Source of the DNA: Sphingomonas sp. KR3-1
Lineage (GTDB): Bacteria; Pseudomonadota; Alphaproteobacteria; Sphingomonadales; Sphingomonadaceae
DNA: 64,000 bases
Assembly: GCF_040049295.1 (NCBI RefSeq)
Contig: NZ_JBDZDQ010000002.1
Coordinates: 863,415-927,414, forward strand
Direction: 5' to 3'
Both the position numbers and the translations under genes were made by a program. Positions 51,331-60,543 of this stretch are shown here, in pieces; the stretch's first letter is position 1; every line of letters starts with the position of its first letter. Below the pieces are notes generated by a model. That model was not told the DNA's origin. It saw nothing but the letters and a program-made list of their open reading frames with translations, and did not search any database.

Positions 51331-53382
51331 TCAGGGGAGGCTGTTCTTCAGCTCGTCGATCCACGGCCTTGCGACGCCGTCCGACGGCGCCCGCCAGTCG
51401 CCGCGCGGGCTCAGCGCGCCGCCGGCCGAGACCTTCGGCCCGTTGGGCATGGCGGAGCGCTTGAACTGGCTGGTCTGGAAGAAGCGGAACAGGAATTCCT
51501 CCAGCCACCGGGCGATCGTCGCCAGGTCATACTGGTGGCGCGCATCCTCGGGGAAGCCGATCGGCCATTGCCCGGCGCTCGCGTCCTGCCACGCATGCCA
51601 GGCCAGGAAAGCGATCTTGGACGGCCTGAGCCCGTGGCGGATCGTATAATGGAGGAAGAAATCGTGCAGCTCGTACGGGCCGATGCGGTCCTGCGTGCTC
51701 TGCATCTTGCCGTCCGCGTCCGCGGGCACCAGCTCGGGCGAAATCTCGGTGTCGAGGATGCGGGTGAGCACCGCCGCGGCCTCGCCGGTGAACTGGCCGG
51801 TCTGCACCGTCCAGCCGATCAGATACTGGATCAGCGTCTTGGGCACGCCGGCATTGACGCCATAGTGGCTCATCTGGTCGCCCACGCCATAGGTGCACCA
51901 GCCGAGCGCCAGCTCGCTCAGGTCGCCGGTGCCGAGCACGAAGCCCTGGCGCTGGTTGGCGAGGCGGAAGAGATAGTCGGTGCGCAACCCCGCCTGGACG
52001 TTCTCGAACGTCACGTCATAGACCGGCTCGCCCTTGGCGAACGGGTGGCCGATCCCTTCGAGCATCGTCCGCGCGGTGGGGCGAATGTCGATCTCCCCGC
52101 CGGTCACGCCGAGCGCCTGCATCAGCGCCCAGGCATTGGCCTTGGTCTCGTCGCTGGTCGCGAAGCCGGGCAGGGTGAAGCCCAGGATATCGGTGCGCGG
52201 CCGGCCGAGCCGGTCCATCGCCCGCGCCGCGACGATCAGCGCATGCGTCGAGTCGAGCCCGCCCGAGACGCCGATGACGATATGCTTGGCGGCGGTGGAT
52301 TCGAGCCGCTTGCGCAGCCCCTCGACCTGGATGTTGAACGCCTCGTAGCAATCCTCCTCGAGCTTCGATGGCGTATTCGGTACGAAGGGGAAACGCCTGA
52401 TTTTGCGTAGCAATCCCTTGTCTGCGAAGTCCGGCTGGTGCTGGAAGGCGACGCGGCGGAAGCGCGTCTCGGGGTCGCCGTTCGCCGCCGCGCAGTCGTT
52501 GAATGTGCCCATCCGCATCCGCTCGAGCCGGATGCGTTCCAGGTCGATATCGGCACACACCACTTCGTTGGTGATGTCGAAGCGCTCGGTGGTGGCGATC
52601 AGCTCGCCGAGCTCGTGGATCATGCCCTGGCCGTCCCAGGCCAGGTCGGTCGTGCTCTCGCCCGGCCCCGAGGCCGAATAGACATAGGCAGCCACCGCCC
52701 GCGCCGATTGCGCCGCGCACAGCAGCGCCCGCTCGCGTGCCTTGCCGACCGTGATGTTCGAGGCGGAGAGGTTGCACAGCACGAGCGCACCGGCCAGCGC
52801 GCCTTCGGTCGAGGGGGGCAGGGGCGCCCAATAGTCCTCGCAGATCTCGGCATGGAAGACGAAGTCGGGCAGGTCGACGGCAGCGAAGACCAGGTCGGTG
52901 CCGAAGGGCACGGTCTGCCCGGCAACGTCGATCTCCAGTCCGGCAAGCCCGGCACCGAGCGCGAACCAGCGCTTCTCATAATATTCGCGGTAATTGGGCA
53001 GATAGCTCTTGGGCACTACGCCCAGGATCCGGCCGCGCGCGATCGCCACCGCGCAATTGTAGAGCCTGCCGCTGCGCCGAAGCGCCGCGCCGACCAGCAG
53101 CACCGGCTTGAGCTCGGCACTGGCCGCCACGATCGCCGCGATCCCGGCCTCGGTCGCCGCGCAGATCGTGTCCTGCAGGTGCAGGTCGTCGATCGCATAG
53201 GACGTGACGTTGAGCTCGGGGAAGACGAGCACGTCCGCGCCCATCGCGTCGCCCTGCCGCGCCAGCGCGATCGCCGCCTCGGCATTGGCCTGCGGGTCGC
53301 CCACGGTCGTGACCGGCGTGCACACGCCCGCCCGGATCATTCCCTGGCGGTGGATCGAATAAAAGGGGTGGGTCTGGCTCAT
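51331..53382 (-). CDS. nadE: Glutamine-dependent NAD(+) synthetase
   Basis: 683 residues, the usual length for the two-domain form. The N-terminal nitrilase/glutaminase domain has its Glu (VFPELNVTSY), Lys (VVPKSYLPNYREYYEKRWF, Lys in PKSYLP) and Cys (HAEICEDYW). The C-terminal synthetase has the PP-loop SGGLDST and the GTGDLSELALGW motif. It makes NAD from deamido-NAD, ATP and glutamine, the last step of NAD synthesis. It starts only 22 bp from the divergent membrane-protein gene. Confidence 0.96.
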   Translation of the reverse strand: MSQTHPFYSIHRQGMIRAGVCTPVTTVGDPQANAEAAIALARQGDAMGADVLVFPELNVTSYAIDDLHLQDTICAATEAGIAAIVAASAELKPVLLVGAALRRSGRLYNCAVAIARGRILGVVPKSYLPNYREYYEKRWFALGAGLAGLEIDVAGQTVPFGTDLVFAAVDLPDFVFHAEICEDYWAPLPPSTEGALAGALVLCNLSASNITVGKARERALLCAAQSARAVAAYVYSASGPGESTTDLAWDGQGMIHELGELIATTERFDITNEVVCADIDLERIRLERMRMGTFNDCAAANGDPETRFRRVAFQHQPDFADKGLLRKIRRFPFVPNTPSKLEEDCYEAFNIQVEGLRKRLESTAAKHIVIGVSGGLDSTHALIVAARAMDRLGRPRTDILGFTLPGFATSDETKANAWALMQALGVTGGEIDIRPTARTMLEGIGHPFAKGEPVYDVTFENVQAGLRTDYLFRLANQRQGFVLGTGDLSELALGWCTYGVGDQMSHYGVNAGVPKTLIQYLIGWTVQTGQFTGEAAAVLTRILDTEISPELVPADADGKMQSTQDRIGPYELHDFFLHYTIRHGLRPSKIAFLAWHAWQDASAGQWPIGFPEDARHQYDLATIARWLEEFLFRFFQTSQFKRSAMPNGPKVSAGGALSPRGDWRAPSDGVARPWIDELKNSLP

Positions 53383-53404
53383 CGTCTCCGTCTTGCAGCC
53401 GGAT

Positions 53405-54985
53405 ATGTTTCGATCACGTCACACCCCTAGTCGCTCGGCTCGCCCTGTGCCAACCCCAAGCGCAGCATCCCTGCCAACCCTTCTCTCGTGGATTCGCCGC
53501 CGGTTCGACGCGTATCCGGTGCGCACGGTCATGGCCGTGTTCACCGCCTACACGATCTTCAAGATCAACCTGAAGTTCTTTGCGCCCGAAGGGCCGTGGT
53601 GGCGCGGCTGGCACGACCAGAAGCAATATCTGATGTCGGCCAGGGCGTTGCTGCACTTCGACCTCAACCCGGACCAGCATTGGTACCCCTTGCTCTATCC
53701 GCTCGCCGGCGCGCCCTTTGCCTGGGCGCCGACGCCGTTCGTGCCGATAAACCTGCTGTGCTACGCCGCCGCCTTCTGGGGCTTCCTCCGCATCGCCGCG
53801 CGCTTCGGGGTGGGGAATTACGCGTCCGGCCTGCTCTTCCTCGCCGCGACGATCGGCGACCTGCGCATCTCCAAATTCTGGCTCGAGCCCTGGACGACGA
53901 CGATGTCCGCCGCGTTCATCTGGCTGGCCTTCGCGGAAGCGGCCGACATGCTGTTCGGCACCCGCCGGCGCCCGGCGCTGCTCGGCCTGCTGCTGATGGC
54001 GATCGCGCTGGTCCGGCCCGCCGATATCGTGGTGAGCGCCGTGATCGGCGGCTTCGCGCTGTGGCGGCCGGTGCTGATGGAGCGGCGCTGGGCCGACCTC
54101 GCCAAGGCAATCGGCGGCGCGGCGGCGGCGTTCTTCCCCTATGCCGCGCTCTATCTCGCCATCTATGGCTGGCGCCTCACCGACTATACGATCCTGTCGG
54201 GCGACTATGGCTTCGCCTTTTCCGATCTCGGCTGGAAGGCGAGCATCCTGCTGGTCGATCCCGCGCCCTGGTTCCCCGGCGAGACCGGCCTGCTCCGCGT
54301 GCTGCCCTGGCTGCTCACCGGCGCGGCGGGGCTGATCCTGGGGGTGTGGCGCCTGCACGGGCCTGCGCGCTGGCTCACGCTGTGCATGGCGCTGGTCGCC
54401 TTGCTCTACACGGTGATGATGCTCGCCTATGTCGACCTGGTGCCGACCGGCATGTGGCGCTTCTTCAACGCGCATTATTTCAAATGGCTGTTCCCGATGG
54501 CGGTGCTGTTCAGCTGGCTGCTGGTCACCTGGCGCGACACACGCGGGCTGACGGTAGTGGCGCTGCTGGTGCTGCTCGCCTGCTTCCGCATCGTGCCGCG
54601 CCCGGCCGAGCCCGGCGAGCCCGCCAAGGCGCTGGCCTTCGCTGCGCCGGTCGCGCCGTGGCAGGACATCTATTTCGCCCGCTCGGCGGTCCAGGATGCC
54701 AAGGGCGTCCAGCGCAGCCCGGCGGACTATCACCAGCTGCTGGTCGGCGAGAAGGTCGTCGCGATCGCGTTCAAGCGCGAATTCGAGGGGGATGCCCTGT
54801 GGTACGGCGTCGCGCCCGCCGGGTTTGCCGCCTGGCCCAAGGGCAGCGGCAAGCCCGATGTGGTGCTGCCCGGCCATTGGCCGCTACGGCCCGTGGCGCG
54901 CTACGCGACGCGGCTCAGCTTCGGCTATCCGTGCTGGGCGCCGCCATTCCCGTGCGACGCCGGTCCTCAGACCTTGGCGGAATAG
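53405..54985 (+). CDS. Polytopic inner-membrane protein, possibly a GT-C glycosyltransferase
   Basis: 526 residues from the ATG at 53405 (a TTG at 53393 is in frame). About 10-12 hydrophobic segments. The first periplasmic loop has GWHDQKQYLMSARALL, which resembles the acidic loop of GT-C enzymes such as the GT39/ArnT group, and a soluble tail of ~100 residues follows the last helix. No family is certain. It is divergent from nadE, and its 3' end overlaps the end of the convergent transpeptidase gene by 19 bp. Confidence 0.7.
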   Translation: MFRSRHTPSRSARPVPTPSAASLPTLLSWIRRRFDAYPVRTVMAVFTAYTIFKINLKFFAPEGPWWRGWHDQKQYLMSARALLHFDLNPDQHWYPLLYPLAGAPFAWAPTPFVPINLLCYAAAFWGFLRIAARFGVGNYASGLLFLAATIGDLRISKFWLEPWTTTMSAAFIWLAFAEAADMLFGTRRRPALLGLLLMAIALVRPADIVVSAVIGGFALWRPVLMERRWADLAKAIGGAAAAFFPYAALYLAIYGWRLTDYTILSGDYGFAFSDLGWKASILLVDPAPWFPGETGLLRVLPWLLTGAAGLILGVWRLHGPARWLTLCMALVALLYTVMMLAYVDLVPTGMWRFFNAHYFKWLFPMAVLFSWLLVTWRDTRGLTVVALLVLLACFRIVPRPAEPGEPAKALAFAAPVAPWQDIYFARSAVQDAKGVQRSPADYHQLLVGEKVVAIAFKREFEGDALWYGVAPAGFAAWPKGSGKPDVVLPGHWPLRPVARYATRLSFGYPCWAPPFPCDAGPQTLAE

Positions 54986-55671
54986 ATCATCCGGCCCGGC
55001 CCGAGCCGCTCGAACAGCTTGGCCAGCTCGTTCTCGCCCACCGCGAAGCAGCCCTGGCTGCGGCCGAGCTTGCCATGCTTGGCGATCATGTCCGGGTTCG
55101 CATACCAGGCCGAATGGACCACGATCGCGCGGTCGAGCGCGTTGTTGTTGGTCGGATCGAGCCCGAGCAGGCGCTGCGAGTCGCCATGCTTGCCGACATA
55201 ATAGTCGGCGGTGAGGAACGCGCCTTCGCAGGTCGCTTCCGAATTCACTTCGTTCGAGAAGCGCTGGAGCATGCCGCTATGCTCGGGATCGGAGCCGACG
55301 CCGTGCGCGACCAGGAAGCGCTCGACCTGGCCGGTGCCGAGGTTGACGACATGGAAGCGCGGATTGTTCGACGAGGTCGCGAAGTCCGCGATCGCGATTC
55401 GGTCGTGCGACTGGATCTGCATCGAATGGCGATTGAGCGCGGCGAGCGCCTTCTTGAACAGCTCGGGGCGGATGCCCTCGGGCACGCCCGGCACGCGCGC
55501 GGCGGCCAGCTCGGGTGCCTTGGGGATCGGGAGCGGGGCCGGCAGCGGCGCCGGCGCCATCGCGGTTTCGATCGTGCGCGAGGCGCAGGCCGAAACCACT
55601 GCGCCGCTGGCCATCACAAGCGCCGTCTTCAACAAGGCGCGACGCGACTGAATCGTCTCGAGACTGTGCAT
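54967..55671 (-). CDS. Murein L,D-transpeptidase catalytic-domain family protein (YkuD_2 type)
   Basis: 234 residues from the ATG at 55671. The leader contains SRRALLKTALVMASG and then SACAS, so it may be a Tat-exported lipoprotein. The C-terminal half carries the YkuD_2 features: HSAWYANPDMIAKHGKLGRSQGCFAV in pieces, i.e. the His in VVHSAWY and the Cys in GRSQGCFAV. It should act on periplasmic peptidoglycan. It is divergent from another L,D-transpeptidase gene (55933). Confidence 0.87.
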   Translation of the reverse strand: MHSLETIQSRRALLKTALVMASGAVVSACASRTIETAMAPAPLPAPLPIPKAPELAAARVPGVPEGIRPELFKKALAALNRHSMQIQSHDRIAIADFATSSNNPRFHVVNLGTGQVERFLVAHGVGSDPEHSGMLQRFSNEVNSEATCEGAFLTADYYVGKHGDSQRLLGLDPTNNNALDRAIVVHSAWYANPDMIAKHGKLGRSQGCFAVGENELAKLFERLGPGRMIYSAKV

Positions 55672-55932
55672 AGTTTCCAATTTGCCCGCTGCTCTGCCCC
55701 TAGGGGAACTTATATCAGACAGATGGTGAGCGCGTTGCTTAACATCTGTCCCAAGTTGCGCGATTCGCCGCAACGATTGCCCGGTTCGCCGAAGCAACTC
55801 GAAAAACCGGAACAATGTCCGCGATTTGCGAGCGCGATTTTTATCCGATTCGGCAGCGGCACGAAATTAGGTTAATTTCGTTAAGGAATCGTCCTGAGCC
55901 GTCCTGGCTCACTGATTCGGAGAGCTGTCCTG
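55672..55932. promoter_or_regulatory. Divergent control region between two L,D-transpeptidase genes
   Basis: No gene is present. The AT-richer part next to the right-hand gene contains a perfect 21-bp palindrome: ACGAAATTA, ggt, TAATTTCGT (55861-55881), ending 51 bp before the start at 55933. It is a candidate regulator site. No clear core promoter was identified. Confidence 0.5.
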
Positions 55933-56649
55933 ATGCGTTCCGGCACCCTTGCCGTCCTCCTCCTCGCCGCCGCGTCGATTCTTTCCGCCACTCCAGCCGC
56001 AGCGCAGATCGCCGCATCGGACACGATGCAGGTCGCGCCGGAAGCGCTGCGCAACGGGCAGTCGGTCTGGTACGAGACGCCCGAGATGATCCGCGCCGCG
56101 ACCAGCGACTGGGATCCGGTCTCGATCGTGGTCAGCATCCCGGACCAGCGCGCCTATGTCTATCGCGGCGGCCATCTGGTCGGGGCAAGCACCGTCTCCA
56201 CCGGCTCGGACGGGCATGAGACGCCGGTGGGCGCCTTCACCATCCTCCAGAAGCAGGTCTTCCATCGTTCGAACCTCTATTCGAACGCGCCGATGCCCTA
56301 CATGCAGCGGCTGACCTGGGACGGGATCGCGCTCCACGCCGGGCATTTGCCGGGCTATCCGGCCTCGCATGGTTGCATCCGCTTTCCCGCCGCCTTCGCC
56401 AAGCAGCTCTACGCGCTGACCGAACTGGGCGGGGACGTGATGGTCACCGACGAGCCGGTGACCAATCCCGAGCGCTCGGGCCCGTCGACGCCGGTGCTGA
56501 TGGCCGATGCGCGCAACCTGGGCGGCGAGGCGTTCAACATGGTGACGATGCCCGGCACCGATCCGCGCCCGCAGCCCCAGTCGGCGACCTTCGTCACCGG
56601 CCCGGCCCGCGAGATCGTCCAGCCGCTTCCGCGCCGCGGGTCCAAATAA
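55933..56649 (+). CDS. L,D-transpeptidase (YkuD family)
   Basis: 238 residues. Signal peptide ending PAAAQ. The catalytic YkuD domain (~60-180) has HAGHLPGYPASHGCIRFP with the active Cys, and the first half has VSIPDQRAYVYRGG. A flexible C-terminal tail of ~55 residues follows. It forms 3-3 crosslinks or links proteins to peptidoglycan in the periplasm. This is the third L,D-transpeptidase in the window and the simplest in architecture. Confidence 0.92.
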   Translation: MRSGTLAVLLLAAASILSATPAAAQIAASDTMQVAPEALRNGQSVWYETPEMIRAATSDWDPVSIVVSIPDQRAYVYRGGHLVGASTVSTGSDGHETPVGAFTILQKQVFHRSNLYSNAPMPYMQRLTWDGIALHAGHLPGYPASHGCIRFPAAFAKQLYALTELGGDVMVTDEPVTNPERSGPSTPVLMADARNLGGEAFNMVTMPGTDPRPQPQSATFVTGPAREIVQPLPRRGSK

Positions 56650-56694
56650 ATTCTGTAATGCGTCTGTCGCTTTGGATCGGCTAAGGCCGCTTCC

Positions 56695-57312
56695 ATGACG
56701 ATGTCCTTCGAAGACGCCGCGAACGCACTGGTCGAGGTGGGCCGCCGCATCGATGCGCGCGGCTGGGCGCCTGCCACCGCCGGCAACTATTCCGTCCGCC
56801 TCGACGATGGCAGCATCGCGGTCACCGTGTCCGGCTGGCACAAGGGGCGGTTGAAGCCCGAGGGCGTGATGCGCGTCGACCTGGGCGGCAACCCGCTCAC
56901 CTCCGGCAAGCCCTCGGCCGAGACCGAGCTGCATCTCGCGCTCTACCGGTTGTTCCCGGATGTCGGCGCCGTCCTCCACGGGCATTCGCCGGAAGCCGTG
57001 GGCATGAGCCGCGCCGCCGCCGATGCGAGCGAATGGGTGTTCGCCGGGCACGAGATGCTCAAGGTCTTCCCGGGCAACACCACCCACGAGGCTGAGATCC
57101 GCCTGCCGATCGTCGACAACAGCCAGGACATGGCGGTGATCGAGGCGGCGGTGACGCCTGCGCTGCTGGCGCCGAACGCCGCCCCGGCCTATCTTATCCG
57201 CAGCCACGGGCTCTATGCCTGGGGCAGGGACCTGGCCGAGGCCGAGCGCGTGCTCGAGGGCACCGAATGGCTGATCGCGGCCGAGCTGGCCGAAAGGGCG
57301 TGGAAACGATGA
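56695..57312 (+). CDS. mtnB: Methylthioribulose-1-phosphate dehydratase
   Basis: 205 residues, class II aldolase fold. The zinc site is VLHGHSPEA plus a later SHGLYAWG, and the N-terminal region has TAGNYSVRL. It dehydrates 5-methylthioribulose-1-phosphate to the diketone in methionine salvage. First gene of mtnB-mtnD-mtnC-mtnA; it overlaps mtnD by ATGA. Confidence 0.94.
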   Translation: MTMSFEDAANALVEVGRRIDARGWAPATAGNYSVRLDDGSIAVTVSGWHKGRLKPEGVMRVDLGGNPLTSGKPSAETELHLALYRLFPDVGAVLHGHSPEAVGMSRAAADASEWVFAGHEMLKVFPGNTTHEAEIRLPIVDNSQDMAVIEAAVTPALLAPNAAPAYLIRSHGLYAWGRDLAEAERVLEGTEWLIAAELAERAWKR

Positions 57313-57851
57313 CGCATCTTCGCATCTTCGATGAGGCCGGCGGCACGGCGCTCTCCGACACCCGCGACGCCGCGGAGATCGCCGCGGCGCTCGCCCCGAT
57401 CGGCGTGCGCTTCGAGCAATGGCCGTCGCGCCCGCTCGCCGCCGATGCGGACCAGGACGCGGTGCTCGCCGCCTTCGCGCCCGAAGTCGAGCGCCTGAAG
57501 GCCGAGAATGGCTATCAGTCGGTCGACGTCATCCGCATGGTCCCCGACCACCCGGAAAAGGCGAACCTGCGCACCAAGTTCCTCTCCGAGCATCGCCATT
57601 CGGAGGACGAGGTCCGCTTTTTCGTCGAAGGCGAGGGGCTGTTCACGCTGCGCGAGGGCGAGAAGATCTACGCGGTGCTCTGCGAGGAAGGCGACCTGAT
57701 CTCGGTCCCCGCCGGCACGCGCCACTGGTTCGACATGGGGCCGTCGCCCCGTTTCACGGCGATCCGCCTGTTCACCAATGCCGATGGCTGGATCGCCAAT
57801 TTCACCGGTGACACGATCGCCGACCGCTTCCCGCGGCACGAGCCGGCATAG
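57309..57851 (+). CDS. mtnD: Acireductone dioxygenase
   Basis: 180 residues from the ATG at 57309 (ATGA overlap with mtnB). A cupin metalloenzyme with metal ligands in SEHRHSEDEVRFF and GTRHWFDMG. It splits acireductone with oxygen to formate and 4-methylthio-2-oxobutanoate; the bound metal (iron or nickel) decides the product. Its stop is directly followed by a REP-like element, which separates it from mtnC. Confidence 0.95.
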   Translation: MTHLRIFDEAGGTALSDTRDAAEIAAALAPIGVRFEQWPSRPLAADADQDAVLAAFAPEVERLKAENGYQSVDVIRMVPDHPEKANLRTKFLSEHRHSEDEVRFFVEGEGLFTLREGEKIYAVLCEEGDLISVPAGTRHWFDMGPSPRFTAIRLFTNADGWIANFTGDTIADRFPRHEPA

Positions 57852-57852
57852 C

Positions 57853-57928
57853 CGTCATCCCGGCGAAAGCCGGGGTTTCGTGCCGTATCGCGCATCCGCC
57901 TGAGATCCCGGCTTTCGCCGGGATGACG
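57853..57928. repeat. REP-like paired palindrome inside the mtn operon
   Basis: Arms CGTCATCCCGGCGAAAGCCG GG (57853-57874, shown in two parts) and its exact reverse complement at 57907-57928 are 32 bp apart. Each arm folds as CCCGGC-GAAA-GCCGGG. It begins one base after the mtnD stop and ends 8 bases before the mtnC start, so the ribosome site of mtnC is formed by or next to the element's edge (GACGAGAG). Confidence 0.88.
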
Positions 57929-57936
57929 AGAGTTGA

Positions 57937-58578
57937 ATGAACCACCACACCCACCCCAAGGCCGTCCTCCTCGACATCGAAGGCACGACGAGCAGCATCC
58001 GCTTCGTCGCCGATGAGCTTTTCCCCTATGCCCGCAGGCATTTGGCGGCGTTCGTTGCGAGCAATCCGGAAGTCGCGGCCCCGATCCTGGCGCAAGTCCC
58101 CGGCGACGACCCGGTCGCCACCTTGCTCCAGTGGATCGACGAGGACCGCAAGGAAACCCCGCTCAAGACGCTGCAGGGGCTGATCTGGGCGCAGGGCTAT
58201 GCGGACGGCGAATTGAAGGGTCATGTCTATCCGGATACGCCCGAGGCGCTGCGCCGCTGGACCGCTGCCGGCCTCAAGGTCCACATCTATTCCTCCGGCT
58301 CGATCGCCGCGCAGAAGCTGATCTTCGGCCATTCGATCGCCGGCGACCTGACGCCGTTCCTCAGCGGCTATTTCGACACCACCACCGGCCCCAAGCGCGA
58401 CAGCGATTCCTATACCAGGATCGTCGACGCGCTCGATCTTGCGCCTTCCGAGCTGCTCTTCGTCTCGGACATGCCCGCCGAAGTCGATGCCGCGCACGAA
58501 GCCGGCCTCCAGGCATTGCTGATCGCCCGCGACGGCGGCTCGGCCGACATCCATTCTCTCGCGGAAGTGCTCCCATGA
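57937..58578 (+). CDS. mtnC: Enolase-phosphatase E1 (2,3-diketo-5-methylthiopentyl-1-phosphate)
   Basis: 213 residues, HAD superfamily. Motif I is [10 protein letters not shown] (the family's DIEGTT), motif II is IYSSGS, motif [12 protein letters not shown] and motif [15 protein letters not shown]. It enolises and dephosphorylates the MtnB product to acireductone, the MtnD substrate. Its start follows the REP element; the stop overlaps the mtnA start (ATGA at 58575-58578). Confidence 0.95.
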   Translation: MNHHTHPKAVLLDIEGTTSSIRFVADELFPYARRHLAAFVASNPEVAAPILAQVPGDDPVATLLQWIDEDRKETPLKTLQGLIWAQGYADGELKGHVYPDTPEALRRWTAAGLKVHIYSSGSIAAQKLIFGHSIAGDLTPFLSGYFDTTTGPKRDSDSYTRIVDALDLAPSELLFVSDMPAEVDAAHEAGLQALLIARDGGSADIHSLAEVLP

Positions 58579-59621
58579 TCCTCGAAGGCCAGCCCACCCG
58601 CTCGATCCGCCGCACCGAAGACGGCAAGGGCGCGGTGATCCTCGACCAGCGCAAGCTCCCCTGGCAGATCCAATGGGTCGAGCTGCGCGACGTCGATGCC
58701 GCCGCCGTCGCGATCCGCGAGATGTGGACGCGCGGTGCCCCGATGATCGGCGCCACCGCGGCCTATGGCTATGCGATGGCGCTTGCGGTCGACCCGAGCG
58801 ACGCAAATCTCCAGGTGGCCTATGACAAGCTTCACGCGACGCGCCCGACCGCGATCAACCTGCGCTGGGCGCTGGATGCGGTGCGCACCGCCGTCGCCGA
58901 TCTGCCTGAGGGCGAGCGCGCCGAGGCTGCCTTCGCCCGCGCCGATGCTATCTGCGACGAGGATGCCGGGCTCTGCCGGTCGATCGGCGAGCATGGCCTC
59001 GAACTGTTCAAGCAGCTTCACGCGAAGAACCCCGATCGCCCGCTCAACATCCTGACGCATTGCAACGCGGGCTGGCTCGCCACGGTCGACTACGGCACCG
59101 CCACCGCGCCGATCTACCTGGCGCACGATGCCGGCATTCCGGTCCATGTCTGGGTCGACGAGACCCGGCCGCGCAACCAGGGCGCGCTGCTCACCGCGTT
59201 CGAGCTGCGCAACCACGGCGTGCCGCACACGGTGATCGCCGACAATGCCGGCGGCCTGCTGATGATGAAGGGGCAGGTGGATGCGGTGGTGGTCGGCACC
59301 GATCGCGTTACCCGCAATGGCGACGTCTGCAACAAGATTGGTACTTATCTGAAGGCGCTCGCCGCGCACGACAACGATGTGCCCTTCTATGTCGCGCTGC
59401 CCTACACGACGTTCGATCCGAATACCGAAAGCGGCGCCGACATCCCGATCGAGGAACGCAGCGCCGAGGAGCTGACCCGGCTGATCGGGCCGCTGGACAG
59501 CGGGGAAATCGTCACCGTCCGCGTGACCGATTCCCCCGCCGCCAATCCAGCGTTCGATGTCACTCCCGCGCGGCTGGTGACAGGTTACATCACCGAGCGC
59601 GGAGTGCTCGACAGGATTTGA
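58575..59621 (+). CDS. mtnA: Methylthioribose-1-phosphate isomerase
   Basis: 348 residues, eIF2B-like fold. Conserved stretches: [44 protein letters not shown] and [19 protein letters not shown], the last two holding the catalytic Asp and Cys regions. It converts 5-methylthioribose-1-phosphate to the ribulose form. Last gene of the salvage operon, translationally coupled to mtnC. Neither a kinase (mtnK) nor a phosphorylase (mtnP) is in view. Confidence 0.95.
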   Translation: MILEGQPTRSIRRTEDGKGAVILDQRKLPWQIQWVELRDVDAAAVAIREMWTRGAPMIGATAAYGYAMALAVDPSDANLQVAYDKLHATRPTAINLRWALDAVRTAVADLPEGERAEAAFARADAICDEDAGLCRSIGEHGLELFKQLHAKNPDRPLNILTHCNAGWLATVDYGTATAPIYLAHDAGIPVHVWVDETRPRNQGALLTAFELRNHGVPHTVIADNAGGLLMMKGQVDAVVVGTDRVTRNGDVCNKIGTYLKALAAHDNDVPFYVALPYTTFDPNTESGADIPIEERSAEELTRLIGPLDSGEIVTVRVTDSPAANPAFDVTPARLVTGYITERGVLDRI

Positions 59622-59652
59622 AGGGCCTCAGGCCGGCCTTCGATGCCGTACT

Positions 59653-59676
59653 TTTCCCCGGCGAAGGCCGGGGAAA
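59653..59676. terminator. REP-like hairpin after mtnA, probable terminator region
   Basis: TTTCCCCGGC, loop GAAG, GCCGGGGAAA: a perfect 10-bp stem 31 bp after mtnA. A second imperfect hairpin follows at about 59695-59730 (ATCCCTCC...GGAGGGAT with one bulge). Together they separate mtnA from the convergent gene at 59751. Confidence 0.65.
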
Positions 59677-59750
59677 GGCTGACGAACGACGGAATCCCTC
59701 CGCCGGAATATGGCGTTCCGGGGAGGGATCCGAAATTCAAACTTGCCCGC

Positions 59751-60461
59751 TTATTGCGGCGCCGTCGTCACCGTCGTCTTGGTCGTGGTCGAGGTTGCCG
59801 GCTTGACCACCGTGGTGGTCGTCTTCTTCACCGGCACGGCCTTCTTCTTCACCGTCGTGGTCTTGCGCGTGCTGCTCGACGAGTAGCTGCGCGTCGCCGC
59901 CGGCTGGGTGGTGGTCGTCTCGATCGTGGTCGCGACCGGCTGGGCCTGGGCAGTGGCAGCGGCACGCGCCGCCGCTGCATCGGCCGCGGCCGACTGCGCC
60001 GCGCTCGTCGCGACATCGGCGCGCGCGTTCGCCGCCTGGGCGTCGGTCTGCGCTGCTACGGCAGCATCCTGCGCCGCGGCCTTCTCACTCGCCTCGGCCG
60101 CTGCAGTGGCCTGGGCGTCGCGGCGCGCATCGCGCTCCGCCGCCATGGCATCCTGCTTGTGGCTCTCGGCCTCGGCCAGCGCCTGGTCGGCAAGGCCCGA
60201 GGCACGGCGTGCCTCGTTGATCGTCGAATCGCGGTGGTCGCGTGCCAACTGGTCCTTTGCGGTGCGCAGCGATTCCGCGGCGCGTGCATAGGACTCGGGT
60301 GCGAAACGCTCGGCACCGGCAGTCTGGGCGGCTTCGACCTTGGCAGTGGCTTCGGCAACGGCGGTGCGCGCCCGGTCGATACGGCTCTGGGCAAGCGACG
60401 GCGTCGCGACGAGAATGGCGGCCACCGCGGCACCGCGCATCAGCAGCTTGAAATTACGCAT
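59751..60461 (-). CDS. Periplasmic Ala-rich coiled-coil protein, DUF4398-like
   Basis: 236 residues. Signal peptide ending PSLAQ. Residues ~25-100 resemble DUF4398 (RARTAVAEATAKVEAAQTAG, YARAAESLRTAKDQL). A long Ala/Asp/Gln coiled coil follows, then a Thr/Lys/Ser-rich low-complexity tail with KKKAVPVKKTTTT. The basic tail could bind peptidoglycan or polyanions. No known activity. Confidence 0.75.
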   Translation of the reverse strand: MRNFKLLMRGAAVAAILVATPSLAQSRIDRARTAVAEATAKVEAAQTAGAERFAPESYARAAESLRTAKDQLARDHRDSTINEARRASGLADQALAEAESHKQDAMAAERDARRDAQATAAAEASEKAAAQDAAVAAQTDAQAANARADVATSAAQSAAADAAAARAAATAQAQPVATTIETTTTQPAATRSYSSSSTRKTTTVKKKAVPVKKTTTTVVKPATSTTTKTTVTTAPQ

Positions 60462-60543
60462 GGTACAACTCCAGTTTGATCCCGCGGCCGGCTAACGGGC
60501 CGCAGTCGCTGGAAGTTGCGAAGTTGCGCCGAAGCGGGGCTAA

